64,000 bases of DNA from assembly GCF_902686445.1 (NCBI RefSeq), contig NC_062232.1:71875440-71939439 (forward strand), given 5' to 3'. Below the pieces are notes generated by a model that saw only the letters and a list, made by a program, of their open reading frames with translations, did not search any database and had not been told where the DNA came from. Position 1 is the first letter of the stretch; the number at the start of each line of letters is the position of its first letter. Shown one piece after another: positions 23,146-35,990 of this stretch. Position numbers and translations under genes: made by a program. This DNA comes from Sciurus carolinensis. Lineage: Eukaryota > Chordata > Mammalia > Rodentia > Sciuridae.

Positions 23146-24366
23146 TTGAGAGAAATAAGTATGAGATAAATAAATTAAAAAGCTTTAAAAAATTTAAAAG
23201 CATATTTTCAAGTTCTACATGAGTCAAGTAAATATAATAGCATAAGTCAAATAAATGAACATAATAGAAAGATTTAAATACTTCAGATTGAATGATAATG
23301 AAATTAATACATATAAAATTTGTAGAGTTTAGGTAAAAATATATCAATATAAATGCATGTGCAATGTTTGTAATAGCAAATGAGAAATAAACTTTGCATA
23401 CAATTCAAGATGGTAGAGGATAATGATATAATTTGCTATCTATTTAATTAATCTATTAAATGGATAAATGTTTATGTTTAAGAAAATTGAAAAATACATA
23501 GTAATTTTAAGAGAAGAAACAATAAATAGATGATAAAAAAAAAACAAAGTTAATGCTTTGAACAGACTAATAAAATATGAAATTAAAATTACTTTGTTAA
23601 AATTCAGAGAGAGGGCAACCCTTATTTGATTGCCTATCACCCTTTGGGAGCTCTGTCTCTTTCCTTTAACTTGAATAAATCCTACTATTTATACTCAAAA
23701 CTGCATGAAGAAAAAAATAACAATATACAAGTTGCAAAATAGAAGAATACAAATATTAATCCAGATCATAAGTTTTAGATATGGAAAGAATACTATGAAT
23801 AGCACACATGTTGGTAAGTAAAAAGAATAATTTTTTAAATGAATGCAGAATTTACAAAATTTCACAGGAAATGTGAGAAATCATAAATATTTATCCATTT
23901 AATAGGTTAAATAGATAGCAATCAATATTCTCTTTCTATGTCAAACAAGAGCCTTGAACATTTTTAGAAGAAAACTTTAATAAATTTTAATGAAGACTAT
24001 CATTTTATATCAGAAAACTAAAACTATAAGGAACAATTCATAATTCTATTTATGTATGTACATGTGTTGCTGCAAATTGAAACCAGGGCCTCAAGCACAT
24101 TAGGCAAGTTATTTTTTCTAGTTAGTCCTAGTGTATAATTTAGTTTTGATGTTAGTATAAGCATGACAGCAAAAACAGAACAGTGAAATTTAAATGTGAG
24201 AAATATTAGATGAATAACACTTATGAACACAGATTAAAATTTATAAAAATATTTTACTTGTAATTCAGAGAATTATTGGATATTTACATTTCAAAATTTA
24301 AATTGGTTTACATATATAATTTTTACATATAAGTCATTTTATAAAGTTTGTGTACACATTTTGAAA
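23146..24366. other. AT-rich stretch, one old ID fragment
   Basis: No gene is visible. At about 24067-24125 the plus strand reads 'gaaaccagggcctcaagcac' then 'attaggcaag', which is a decayed antisense ID SINE. The remainder has no recognisable pattern. Confidence 0.5.
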
Positions 24367-24868
24367 CTATTTTAGGAATTTTTTAATCTTTAATTTCCCT
24401 TTTTTATTTTATTTATTTATTTTTTAAATTTATTTTTATTGTAAACAAATGGGATACATCTTGTTTCTCTGTTTGTACATGGAGTGATGGCCTACCATTT
24501 GTGTAATCATACATTTACTTAGCGTAATGGTTTTTGATTCAGTCTGGTATCTTTTCCCTTCCCCCCACCCATTCCACCCCTCTTTTCCCTCTATAGAGTC
24601 ACTCCTTCCTCCATTCTTGCCCCCTCCTACCCCCATTATGTGTCATCATCTACTTATCAGTGAGATCATTCTTTCTTTGTTTTTTTTGAGATTGGCTTAT
24701 CTCACTTAGCATGATATTCTCCAATTTCATCCATTTGCCTGAAAATGCCATAATTTTATTCTTCTTTATGGCTGAGTAATATCTCATTGTATAAATATAC
24801 CACAGTTTCTTTATCCATTCATCAATTGAAGGGCATCTAGTTTGGGTCCACAATCTGGCTATTGTGAA

Positions 24869-25496
24869 CTAACTAGCTATAAACATTGATGTGGCTGCAT
24901 CTCTGTAGTATGCTGACTTTAAGTCCTTTGGGTATAGGCCAAGGAGTGGGATAGCTGGGTCAAATGGTGTTTCCATTCCAAGCTTTCTAAGGAATCTCCA
25001 CACTGCTTTCCAGAGTGGCTGCACTAATTTGCAGCCCCACCAGCAATGTATGAGTGTACATTTTTCCCCACATCCTCGCCAACACCTATTGTTGCTTGTA
25101 TTTTTGATAATCACCATTCTAATTGGGGTGAGATGGAATCTTAGTGTAGTTTTGATTTGCATTTCTCTTATTACTGGAGATGTTGAACATTTTTCCATAT
25201 GTTTGTTGATTGCTTGTAGATCTTCTTCTGTGAAGTGTCTGTTCATTTCCTTAGCCCATTTGTTGATTGGATTATTTGTATTCTTCGTGTAGAGTTTTTT
25301 GAGTTCTTTATATATTCTGGAGATTAGTTCTCTATCTGAAGTATGAGTGGCAAAGATTTTCTCCCACTCTGTAGGCTCTCTCTTCACATTTCTGATAGTT
25401 TCCTTTGCTGAGAGAAAGCTTTTTAGTTTGAATCTATCCCACTTGTTGATTCTTGCTTTTATTTCTTGTGCTATGGGAATCCTGTTAAGGAAGTCT
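24869..25496 (-). pseudogene. L1 ORF2 C-terminal fragment
   Basis: The minus strand reads without a stop through the cysteine-rich segment ('[18 protein letters not shown]') to '[20 protein letters not shown]'; the final part of the ORF (to 24650) is in a shifted frame. A 1-nt class break near 24860 separates the two. It is a close relative of the full-length L1 at 5054 but without telomere-like 3'UTR repeats. Confidence 0.85.
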
Positions 25497-25690
25497 ATGA
25501 CCATACTACCAAAAGTGCTATACAGATTCAATGCAATTCCAATTAAAATCCCAATGATGTACCTTATAGAAATAGAACAAGCAATCATGAAATTCATCTG
25601 GAAGAATAAGAAACCCAGAATAGCTGAAGCAATCCTTAGCAGGAAGAGTGAAGCAGGGGGAATCGCAATACCACATCTTCATCTATACTG

Positions 25691-25904
25691 TAGGTGACCG
25701 GACTTCATCAGATGACTTCCCAGAAGACTGGTCACTCTCAACATCTGATCTCATTTTTAGATATTTGTGATCAATATCTCCTCGGGAATGGCCAGATCCG
25801 CAGTCGAAGAGGCCACAGCGCCAGCCTCCTACTCCATGCCCCCGTTGAACAGAGCCTGGCCCTGCTCCGCTCTGCTGCCTCGGCTCAGCGCCACCATGTT
25901 ATAT
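25691..25904. other. Non-L1 GC-rich segment co-inserted with L1
   Basis: About 210 bp with mRNA-like composition, GC-rich in its right half ('ggcctggccctgctccgctc'-like wording near 25850) and ending 'cagcgccaccatg'. It has neither repeat wording nor a poly(A). Either strand could be the sense: the plus strand ends in a Kozak-like gccaccatg; the minus strand resembles a 5' leader running into coding-like sequence. I cannot name the source gene. Confidence 0.6.
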
Positions 25905-25918
25905 CTATTTTAGGAATT

Positions 25919-26269
25919 CTTTTTAAAAAACTTCTTCAAGTATATCAAATACAATTTCATCAAAAGATAGTCAATGATTTAATTTACTAATAACATAGTA
26001 CATATAAGGAATAAGAGAAGAATGTCTGTTATTCACAAACATATACAAAAGTAACCTGATTATACTAACAATTTATGCACAACACACACAAAACCCTAAG
26101 AGTTTGGAAAGTGAGATCAATACTGTCACCATTCTTAAGATGATATAACTACTTACACAGGGAAACCAAAGGAATAGGTAGAAATTATAAACAAGAGTTC
26201 AGTAATGTTTGTTGCTGGATATAGGTCCAATGCAAGAAAACAAAACAACTTTACCCATATATACCAACA
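25919..26269. other. Unassigned AT-rich stretch
   Basis: No gene or repeat recognised. Confidence 0.5.
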
Positions 26270-26530
26270 AAAACTAATTAAAATATATCAAAATACAGAA
26301 TTTGCAAAAAAAAAAACAAAACTTATTATAAAAAATAAATACTCCAATTAATAAACAGGCAAAAGAACTAAACAGATATTTCTCAAAAGAAGAAATACAA
26401 ATGACCAACAAATGCATTAAAAAATCTCCAGCATCCCTACCAATCAGTGAAATACAAACCAAAATTAATTACAGTGAAATTTTATCTCAGATCAGTTAGA
26501 ATGGCAATCATGCAAAATGCAAATAATAGT
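26270..26530 (+). mobile_element. Old L1 ORF2 fragment, sense
   Basis: Plus-strand wording of the ORF2 C-terminal region: 'ctcaaaagaagaaatacaaa', 'gaccaacaaatgcattaa', 'atcagtgaaatacaaaccaa', 'cagttagaatggcaatcatg'. Diverged and frameshifted. Confidence 0.65.
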
Positions 26531-26699
26531 AAATACTAGCATAAATGTGCTTGTATGTTTATGTCAAAATAAACCACTAGTATGTAAAACTATAATGCAC
26601 TAATATCATAAAAATAATTCACATACAATGACATTTTCAAAATGAAGAATCTTTTATAAAATTTCACTGAGATAAAATTTCACTATAATTAATTTTGAT

Positions 26700-26850
26700 T
26701 TTTTAATGTATTTGTTGTTTTTCAAAGTGATTGTACTAATTTATAGTCTACCAACAATGTGTTACTGCACATTTTTCTCCACATTTATGCTAGTATTTAT
26801 TATTATTTGCATTTTTCATGATTGCCATTCTAACTGGTATTTATACTTCC
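26700..26850 (-). mobile_element. Old L1 ORF2 fragment, antisense
   Basis: Plus strand 'gattgtactaatttatagtc', 'caccaacaatg'-like 'taccaacaatgtgttac', 'ttctccacatttatgctag' and 'gattgccattctaactgg' is the antisense of the ORF2 cysteine-rich region. It may be the inverted partner of the sense fragment at 26270-26530, as both come from the same part of ORF2. Confidence 0.6.
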
Positions 26851-27444
26851 TTTGCTCCACTGATCTCACTTTTATTTTCATAGACTCCCACCCCCATTTT
26901 ACATCTTTGGTAAGAAGAGTGATTTGAATAAACATGAATGGAGGAAAAGATTATGCATATGTATTTTATATGAACAGAGATGAACTTGAAAAAGAATTCC
27001 CAATAGAGATGATGAGAATTATTTTTAAATGGCAATAATACCAAAAAAAAAAAAAAACCTTAGGCTCAAGTTCATTCGTTCATTCTCTATAATCACGTGT
27101 GTTAAGTAAAATTATGTTTATATTTTTATTGAGGAAAAGACAACTGTAGAAACAAAAGGTACATTAGGGTTATTTTGTATACTGCTATTTTAATTAGTTA
27201 ATTGTAATTATATATAATATTGAACTTCATTTAGATGTAATTATAGAGAATGGAATATAATTTGCTCAAATTCAGTCCCCGTTACTTCTCCTTTTTCTCT
27301 CCTGTTCCTTCTACCTGATCCCTTTATTCTACTCTACTGTTCTTCTATTATTCACTTTTTTAAAAAATTAGGGCATTAGGGATATACATGAAGGTGAAAT
27401 TTACTATGGTGTATTTATGCATGTACGTAGAAAGTTTGTTCAGA

Positions 27445-27533
27445 GGGCTGGGAATATAGCTCAGTTGGTAGAGTGCTTGCCTCACAACACAAGACCCTGG
27501 ATTCAATCCCATGCACCGTGAAAGAAAAATAAA
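27445..27533 (+). mobile_element. ID SINE with 16-bp duplication
   Basis: Starts 'gggctgggaatatagctcag' and 'ttggtagagtgcttgcctca', i.e. the tRNA-like ID head with A box and B box ('ggattcaatcc'), then an A-rich tail. Exact 16-bp copies of agaaagtttgttcaga flank it at 27429-27444 and 27534-27549. Sense orientation, inside the 3'UTR of an antisense L1, so younger than that L1. Confidence 0.92.
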
Positions 27534-28174
27534 AGAAAGTTTGTTCAGATTCATTTTCCCTTTCTCCCTTTTTACCATTCCTCCTCCTTCCTCCTCAATT
27601 CCATTTATCTATTCCACTGACATATTTTTTTATTTTAATGGAATATCCTCTGCACTTTTTCCTTTTTTCTTTCCCTTATTTTGATCTAGTTTCCACATGT
27701 GAGAGATATTTGACACTCAAATTTCTGGATTTGACCTTATTTCACTTATCATGATGTCCTCAAGTTCCATCCATTATACTGTTAACAATCATAATTTCAT
27801 TCATCAGTATGGCTAAAAAAAATGCATTGTGCACATATACCACATTTTTTCATCCGTTTGTCTATTGATGAGCACCCAGGCTGATCCCATGACTTGTGTA
27901 ATGTGATTTATACTAATATAAACATTGATGTAGCAGCATCTATATAGTATGCTCATTTCATCTATTGAGCATATACTAAGGAGAGGGATAGCTAGTCATA
28001 GGGTACCTCCATTCTTAGTTCTGAGGAATCTCCATTCTGTTTTCCAGAATGACTGTACTCATTTGCAGTTCCACCAAAAATGTATGAGTTCACACTTTTT
28101 TTCCCACACCCTTGCCAACATTCATTATTATTTGGATTTTTGATAATTGACATTCTAATTAGAATGAGATCTCA

Positions 28175-28413
28175 ATGTAGTTATTTATTTATTTATTTAT
28201 TTTGTGGGGAGGTGTGTTCCATGGATTGAACCCAGGGGCACTTAACCAATTAACCACTGAGCCACATTCCAAGCCTTTTTAATTTTTAAATGGGGGGTCT
28301 CACTAATTTGCTTAGGGCCTCACTAAGTTACTGAGTCTGGCTTTGAACTTGCAATTTTCCTGCCTCAGGCCCTTGAGCCACTGGGATTATAGGTGTACAC
28401 CAACCTGCCTGAC
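28175..28413 (-). mobile_element. B1-dID SINE, antisense
   Basis: (ATTT)n tail, ID half ('ccatggattgaacccagggg', 'ccactgagccacattcc'), then B1 half ('ggggtctcactaatttgc' to 'gggattataggtgtacac'). It splits the antisense L1 between 'gagatctcaatgtag' and 'ttttgatttgtgtttccc'. Confidence 0.85.
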
Positions 28414-29763
28414 TAATATTTTGATTTGTGTTTCCCTAATCACTAGAGATGTTGACTATTTTTTTCATATAATTAGTGGCCTTTTCTGTTTCTTCTTTTG
28501 AAAAGTGTCTATTTTTTTGTCCGTTAATTGATTGAATTGTTTGGGTTGCTAGTGTTATATTTTTTTAAGTTCACTAAATATTATGGACATTAATCCCCTA
28601 TCAGAGGAACAGGTGGCAAAAAATCTTCCATTCTGTAGGCTCTCACTTCATGCTCTTGTTTCCTTTGCTGTGCAGAAGTGTTTAATTTGATGCCATCCCA
28701 CTTAATGTTTCTTGGTTATATTTCTTGTGCTTTAGAAGTCTTGTTAAGGAAGTCAATGCCTATGCCTATATTTTGGACAGTTAAGCACACATTTTCTTCT
28801 AGTAGTTGCAGAGCTTCTTTTCTAACATTTAATAGTTCTTCAATCCATTTTGAGTTGACTTCTGTGCAGAGTGAGAAAAAGGGATCCAAATTTATTCTTC
28901 TACATATGGATCTCTAGTTCTTCTAGCAACATTTGTTAAAAAGGCTATCTTTTCCAACATGTATTTTTAAAACATTTGTAAAGTATTGGATAACTGTATC
29001 TATGTGGGTTTGACTCTGTGTCTTCTATTCTCTCTTTGATCTTCATGCCTGTTTTGATGCCAATACCAAGCTGTTTTTGGTATTACAGTTCTGTTTATAA
29101 CTTCAGGTCTTGTATTGTGATTACTCAACTTGCTCAGGATTGCTTTGGCTATTCTGGATCTCTTTTTCATCCAAATTAATTCAAGGTGTGTTTTGCTACT
29201 GTTGCACTGTTGCTGTTTAGTTCTAGGAATAATAGTTTTGGTATTTTGATGGAAATTGTATCTATATAATTGTGGTAGCATAAATATTTCAGAAATATTA
29301 ATTCTGTTCTGCCTTTGCAAGAACATGGGAGGTCTTTCCTATTACTAAGGTCCTTTTAAATTCCTTCAGTGTCGTATAACTTTCATTGTAGAGGTCTTTC
29401 ACCTATTTTGTTAGATTTATTTCTGAGTTTTTTATTTTTGAGGTTACTTTGAGTGTAACATATTTCTTAATTTTATTTCAACGGATATATTACTGAAGTA
29501 TAGGAAGATTTTTTATTTGTATGTGGTTGATATTTTGTTCTACTACATTGCTAAATAAATGTATCACCTCTAGAAGTTTACTGGTAGAGTTTTCTTGGTA
29601 TCCTAATTATAGGATTATGTCATCAACAAACAGATAATTTCACTCACTATTTTCCTATTTGTATCCCTTCAATTTCTCTTGCCTGATTACTGTGGCTACA
29701 GCTTCAATGATTATGTTTAATGGGAGTGGGGAAAGTGGTATACTTATTTTCTTCCTGTCTTTA

Positions 29764-32700
29764 TTTTAAATTTATTTTTATATCTATTTATTCTTTTTAA
29801 ATATACATGACAGTAGAGTCTGTTTGGACATATTGTATATACATGGAATATAAATTATTTTAGTTAAGATCCCATTCTTGCAGTTGAGCATGATGTGTAG
29901 TTTCACTTGAGTATTCTTCATTAACTATCGGGGTCTTAAGCCCCCTTGCTCTTCTCAACCAGCGGCAAGGGACGGTTTCACTCCCCAACAAAGTCAGAAC
30001 GGGAAAGGTAGGGCCCACTGACCGACCGCACCAGCCCTCCGGGCAGAGGACAATCAGATGCATCAGGGAGACCAGTCACAGCAGGAACTCGTTTATTGAG
30101 GAAGTCACACAGCTTTTATGTAGGGTGGAGGCTAGGCAGGAACCAATCAGCTTAAAGGTCAGCAAGGCGGGGGCTGGGCAGGCAAGAGCCCATAAGACTA
30201 TATGGCAAGCACGAGAGCTGATCACGTTCGCAGAACTGTTGTTAACCAATCCCTGATGGTGGTCCGATTTATCGTCATTAACCTTTGAAACCCCCTTTGA
30301 GGCCTTGATCTTGCTCACCCGCCAGGGAGTAAGGAGTCAGTCTAAGTTAGTTAACATGTCATTAGTCCCAAAAATTAGCATAGAAAAATTATGTCCAACT
30401 CATTCTACTGTCTTTCCTATTCCCACTCCCCTTCCCTACATTTCCTTTTGTCTAATCCAATGAAATTCATTTCTTCCCTAACCCACCATTATTATGTGTT
30501 AGCATCCACATATCAGAAAGAAAATTTTGACTTTTTTTTTTTCTTGAGATTGGCTTATTTCACTTAGCATGACAATGTTCAGTTATAAACACTTACCGGC
30601 ACATGCCATAATTTTGTTCTTTATGGCTGAGTAATAATCCTTGCACATATAAAGAACATTTTCTTTATCCATTCATCTGCTGAAAGAAACCTAGGTTGGT
30701 TCCATAGTTTGGCTATTGTGAATTGAGGTGCTATAAAAATTGTTATGGTTGCCTCACTGTAGTATGCTGATTTTAAGTCCTTTGTGTGTATGCCAAGGAG
30801 AGGGATAACTGGGTCAAAGGGTGGTTGCATTCCAAGTCTCCTGAGGAATCTATATGCTGCTTTCCATACTGGTTGCACCAATTTGCAGTCCCACCAGAAA
30901 CATATGTGTGTACCTTTTTCCTGACATCCTCACCAATATTTATTGTTACTTGTGTTCTTGATAAGTGCCATTCTGACTGGAGTGAGATGGAATCTCAGTG
31001 TAGTTTTAATTTGCATTTCTCTGATTGCTAGAGGTGTTGAACATTTTTTATATATTTTTTGAACATTTGTATTTCTTCTTCTGTGAAGTGCTTATAAAAT
31101 TTCTTTGACCTTTTATTGATTGGGTTATTTGTTTCTTTGGTGCCAAGATTTTTGAGTTCTTTATGTATCATGTAGATTAATGCTCTATCCAAGGTGTATT
31201 TGGCAAAGATTTTCTCCCATTCTGTATGGTCTCTGTTCACATTCTTGATTGTTTTCTTTGCTGTGAAGAAGCCTTTTAGTTTGATACCATCCCATTTATT
31301 GATTCTAGATTTTATTTCTTGCACTTTAGGAGTCGTGTTAAGGAACTCAGTTCCAAAGCTAACATGATGGAGAGTTGGGCCAAAATTTTCTGCTAGTAGG
31401 TGCAGGGTCTCTGGTCTAATGCCTAAATCTGTGTTCCACTTTGAGTTGAGTTTTTTTCAAGGTGAGAGATAAGCATTCAATTACATTCTAATGCATATGG
31501 ATTTCCAGTTTTTCCAGTACCTTTGTTGAAGAGGCTTTTTTCCAATATATGTTTATGGTACCTTCATCTAGTATGAGATAACTATATTTATGTGAGTTTA
31601 TGTCTGTATCTTCTATTCTGTTCCATTGATCTTAATGTCTGTATTTGTGCTAATACCATGACGTTTTTGTTACTATAGCGCTGTAGTATATTTTAAAGTA
31701 TGGTATCGTGATGCCTCCTGCTTCTCAATATAGATTGCTCTGACAATTCTTGGCCTCTAATTTTTCAAAATGAATTTCATGATTTCTTTTTCTATTTCTG
31801 TGAAGAACATAATTGGAATTTTAATAGGAATTTCATTATATCTGTATAGCACTTTTGGTAATATGTACATTTTTGCAATATTAATTCTGCCTATCCAAGA
31901 ACATGGGAGATCTTTCCATTCTTTAAAGTCTTCTTCAATTTCTTTTTTGTGTTTTCTAGTTGTCACTGTAGAGGTATTCCACCTCTTTTGTTAGATTGAT
32001 TCTTAATAATTTTTTAAGGCTATCATGAATGGGATAGGTTTCCCAATTTCTCTTTCAGTTGATTCATCACTGATGTATATGAATGAAATTGATTTATAGG
32101 TGTTAATTTTATATCCTGCTACTTGGATGAATTCATTTTGATTTCTAGAATTTTTCTGGTGGTTTTCTGGGGTCTTCTAAATAGAGAATCATGTTGTCAG
32201 CAAATAGGGATAGTTTGAGTTCTTCTTTTCCTATTTATATCACTTTAATTTATTTCCTCTGTCTAATTGCTCTGGCTAGAATTTTCAGGACTATGTCGAA
32301 TAGAAGTGGTGAAAGATCGTATCCTTACCTTGTTCCAGTTTTTATAGGGACTGCTTTCAATTTTTCTCCATTTAGACTGATGTTGACTTTGGGTTTAACA
32401 TATTTAGCATTTCCAGTATTGAAGTTTGTTTCTATTATCCCTAGTTTTTTTAAGTTTATTTATGTGATGAATGACATCTACTGATTTCCATATGTTAAAG
32501 CAACCTTGCATCCCTTCGATGAACCCTAGCTGATTATGGTACACTATCTTTTAAATATGTTTTGTATGTAATTTGACAGTATTGTATAAGGAATTTTTGT
32601 GTCTATGTTCATCAGGGATATTGTTGGGAAGTTTTCTTTCCTTGATGTGTCTTTGTCTTTGTTTTGGTATCATAGTGACACCAGCTTTGTAGAATGAGTT

Positions 32701-34430
32701 TGGAAGGGTTTCCTCCATTTCTAATTCATGGAATAATTTGAAGGGGATTTGTGTTAGTTCTTCTTTGAAAGTGTGGTAGAAATCAGCTGAGAATCCATCT
32801 TGTTTTGGGCTTTTGTTTGTTGGTAGTTTTTTTTTTGATGGTGTCTTCAATTTCATTGCTTGAAATTGATCTGTTTAAATATTCTATTTCATGCTGATTA
32901 AATTTGTGTAGGTCATATGTCTCTAGAAATTTGTCAATGTCTTTAATATTTTCCATTTTATTGAAGTATAGATTTTCAAAGAAATTTCTGATTATCATCT
33001 ATATTTTGGTAGTGTTCATGGTAATATTTCCTTTTTCATCAAGAATTTTAGTAATTCGAGTCTTCTCTTCCTTTTGCTTCATTAACTTGGCTAATTGTTT
33101 ATCAATATTACTTAATTTTTTAAAGAACCAACATTTGTTGAGTTTTTGAATTTTGTTTTGTTTTAATTTCATTAATTTCAGGTTTGTTTTTAATTATTTC
33201 CTGTCTTCTACTGCTTTTATTTTGATTTGTTCTTCTTTTTCTAGGGTTTTGAGATGTAAAATTAGGTTGTTTATTTAGTGGCTTTCTATTCTTTTAAGGT
33301 ATTATTAGCTCAATGCAATGAACTTTCTTCTTAGAACTGCCTTCATAGTGTCCCAGAGATTTTCATATGTTGTGTCACTATTCTCATTTACTTCTAAGTA
33401 TTTTTTATTTCATCCCTGACTTCTTCTGCTATCCATTGTTCATTTAATTGCACATTTATTCTCTAGTTGTTAGAGTAGCATCTATTTTTTAATTTTATTA
33501 TTGATTTCTAAATTCATTCTATTATTATCTGATAAAATGCACGGTATTAGTTCTATTTTTTTATTTGCTAAATGTTGCTTGGTGGCCTATAATTTAGTCT
33601 ATTTAGAGAAGGATCTGTGTGCTGCTGAGAAGAAATTTTATTCAGTCATTGACAGAGGATATATCCTATATCCACCTGTTAAGTCTAAATCATTAATTGT
33701 ATTTTTTAGTTCTCTAGCTTCTTTATTTAGTTTTTGCTTGTAGGGTCTATCCAGTGATGAGATAGGCATGTAGATGTTATCCAGGATTATTGTGTTGTGA
33801 TCTATTTTGTTGTTGAAATTTGGAAGGGTTTGTTTGATGAATGTAGATACTCTATTGTAGATATTCTATTTGTTTGACTTGAAGTCCATTTTATCTGATA
33901 TGAGAATAGAAATCCCTGCCTAATTTCAAGATCCATGTGAATGATGTTTTTTCTCATCCTTTTATGTTTAGTCTGTGCCTATGAGGTGAGTGTCTTGGAG
34001 ACAGCATATTGTGGGGTCTTGTTTTTTAATTTAGTCTTTCATTCTTTGACTTTTGACTGATGGGTTTAGACCATTTACATTCAATGTTATTAGTGAGATA
34101 TGATTTTTATAACCTGTCATTTTGATTAATTCCAGGTTTTTAATTTGAATTAGTTTCTCCTGTGATTGACTATTCTTCCACTGTAGTTCCTCCCTTTGTT
34201 TACTTTCAGTTATAGTTTTCATCTCTCCTTCATGAAATATTTTATTGAGTATGGTTTTTAGAACAGTCTTTCTAGTTGTGAACTCTTAACTTTTGTTTAT
34301 CTTGAAAGGTTTTTATTTTATTGTCAAAACTGAAGCTTAATTTTTCAGGACATGATATTCTTGTATGACATCAATTTTCTTTCATAGCTTTGTATATATT
34401 ATTTTAAGACTTCCAAGGTTTGAGGGTGTG
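29764..34430 (-). mobile_element. L1, antisense, near-complete ORF2
   Basis: The 3'UTR starts at 29764, is interrupted by a solo LTR (29926-30373), and resumes with 'attctactgtctttcctatt'. ORF2 follows: C-terminal part (30500-31400), RT (31600-32900; minus-strand fragments include '[15 protein letters not shown]'), and endonuclease to its start at about 34222, where the minus strand reads 'HISLITLNVNGLNPS'. About 200 bp upstream of ORF2 is kept. Many frameshifts. Intermediate age, clearly older than the L1 at 5054. Confidence 0.8.
29926..30373 (-). mobile_element. Solo ERVK-type LTR, antisense
   Basis: This 448-bp LTR is the reverse complement of the LTRs of the provirus at 36518-44790: shared blocks include 'gtctcgtttattg'-type signal region ('aactcgtttattgagg', the reverse of the AATAAA region), 'ttgttaaccaatccctgatg' and 'aaggagtcagtctaagttag'. 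The flanking 6-bp duplication is attaac (29920-29925) and attagc (30374-30379), one mismatch, the length typical of class II ERVs. It interrupts the 3'UTR of an antisense L1. Internal sequence is absent, so a proviral copy was probably reduced by LTR-LTR recombination. Confidence 0.9.
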
Positions 34431-35990
34431 GGTTGAAAAATCAGCTGAGCTGTGGTCTGGTTTCCCTGTAAATGTGACAGATTAGAGAAAGTCTCATGTG
34501 CTGCTCATGAGAAAACAAATTCATGATATATTCTATAGATATCTGTTAGGGCCATTTGATTAATAGCATTTGTTTTAATTCTGAAGAATCTTTACTTAGT
34601 TTGTCTCAGTGATGTATAATTGCGAGAGAGGTGTATTGAAGTAACACAGTATTATTGTATAGTGTCCTATTTGATTCTTTATCTTGAGTTTTTTTTAATG
34701 TACATAGAAGCACCATATTTCAGCCTGTAAATGGTTACAAGCATTATATCTTATTGCTGTATGATTCCCTTAACAAATATGAAGCAACCTTCTTTTTCTC
34801 TTCTGATTAATTTTGTCTTGAAGTCTGTCTTTTATGAGAGTTGCTCTCCCTGCTTATCTTTGTTTTCCATTTGCATGGAATATTTTTTCCCATCCTTTCA
34901 CCTTTAGTCTATGAATGTCTTAGTCTGTATGAGTGTCTTATAAACAATACATTGTTATATCTTACTTTTAATCCAATCCTCCAAATTATTTCTTTTTAAT
35001 TGAAGAGGTTACACTGTTTATATGCAATGCCATTATACAGGAGGAATTTTTATGTCCTGCTATTTTCTTTCTACTGTTTAATTTAGACTTGATTCTCCTT
35101 TAATTGACTATTCTAGTGAAGCTCATCATTATGCTGGTTTTCATTATTTCTTCTGCAGAAATATTTTATTGAATATGTTTTGTAGTGCAGGCTTAGTGGT
35201 TATGGATCCTTTTAGTTTCTGTTTCACATGGATGGTTTTTATTTTACATCAATTTTGAAGGATGATATTGCTTGGTATTGTAATCTTGGCACCAATTTTC
35301 TTTCAGAACTTGGTATACATTATTCTAAATCCTGCTTGCTTTGAAGGTATGCGCTGAGAAATCTGTTGAAATGTGAATGTGTTTACCACAAATCGTGACC
35401 TATTCTTTTTCTCTTAAAGTTTTTAAAATTCCATTCCTATTCGGTACGATATACATTTGCACTATAATTTGCCTTAGAGAGGATCTTTTTGATATTGCCT
35501 ATTTGGAGATATATATGCTTTTTGTATTTGGATTTTCATCTTGTTACTAAGTTTTGGGCAATTTTCTATTATTCCACTGAAAATATTGTGTGTTCCTTTA
35601 GTTTTTGTTTTGAAGTCTTCTTATAACCCAATGATTCTTAAATTTGGTTATTTGAGGTTATGCCAGATTTCTTGAATATTGTGGTCCTACCATCTTTTCT
35701 TTATTGCCAATTTAATTTCAAGATTATCTATTTGTCTTCAAGGTCTATAAATCTGTCTTCAAGTGGTCTAGTCTATTGGTGATGCTTTCCAATTTTTAAT
35801 TTAGTTTATTGAGTACTTCATTTCTAGAATTTCTCTTTCCTTTTCAGAATTCTCTTTATTAAGATGATCTTTCACTTTCTGTGTTTTCTCTCTAATTTCA
35901 CCTTTTACATCTTCTTTAGCTCCTTGAACATTTTAGCTACAAATTTTTGCATATCAATTGCTTATTTTCAAGATGATATATTTTTATGTC
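34431..35990 (-). mobile_element. Old L1, antisense, first part
   Basis: Repeats the endonuclease region already seen at 33600-34230, so it is a separate copy: 'ggccatttgattaatagcat' (34551), 'ttgcatggaatattttttcc' (34872). It proceeds through the spacer ('ggatggtttttattttacat') into ORF1 (35580-35960; 'tataacccaatgattcttaa', 'ggttatgccagatttcttga'). It continues at 45820 beyond the MaLR provirus. Confidence 0.68.

Larger units (their letters stand above)
24367..25918 (-). mobile_element. Twin-primed chimeric L1 insertion
   Basis: Exact 14-bp copies of ctattttaggaatt at 24367-24380 and 25905-25918 bound one insertion. Inside, from the left: an antisense L1 3' part (24381-25496: T-rich tail, 3'UTR, and the ORF2 C-terminal 240 codons), a sense L1 segment from further upstream in ORF2 (25497 to about 25690, beginning 'atgaccatactaccaaaagt'), and about 210 bp that is not L1 (25691-25904). 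The inverted junction is the hallmark of twin priming. The non-L1 part lies inside the duplication, so it arrived in the same event, most simply by template switching onto another RNA. Confidence 0.85.
27180..29763 (-). mobile_element. L1, antisense, 5'-truncated
   Basis: 3'UTR at 27180-27700, then ORF2 C-terminal part ('ttcacttatcatgatgtcct' at 27740, 'ttccaccaaaaatgtatgag' at 28069), and RT up to about 29750 ('ggaatttctcttgcctgatt'-like wording near 29670). Numerous frameshifts. An ID SINE (27445-27533) and a B1-dID (28175-28413) have inserted into it. Confidence 0.78.

Noticed and set aside
27445..27533. Functional tRNA gene
   Set aside because: The A-box and B-box-like words belong to an ID SINE with an A-rich tail and a 16-bp target-site duplication; no acceptor-stem pairing with a mature tRNA end is present.
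30076..30318. 80-codon minus-strand frame
   Set aside because: It lies entirely in the U3 of the solo ERVK LTR and has no domain.
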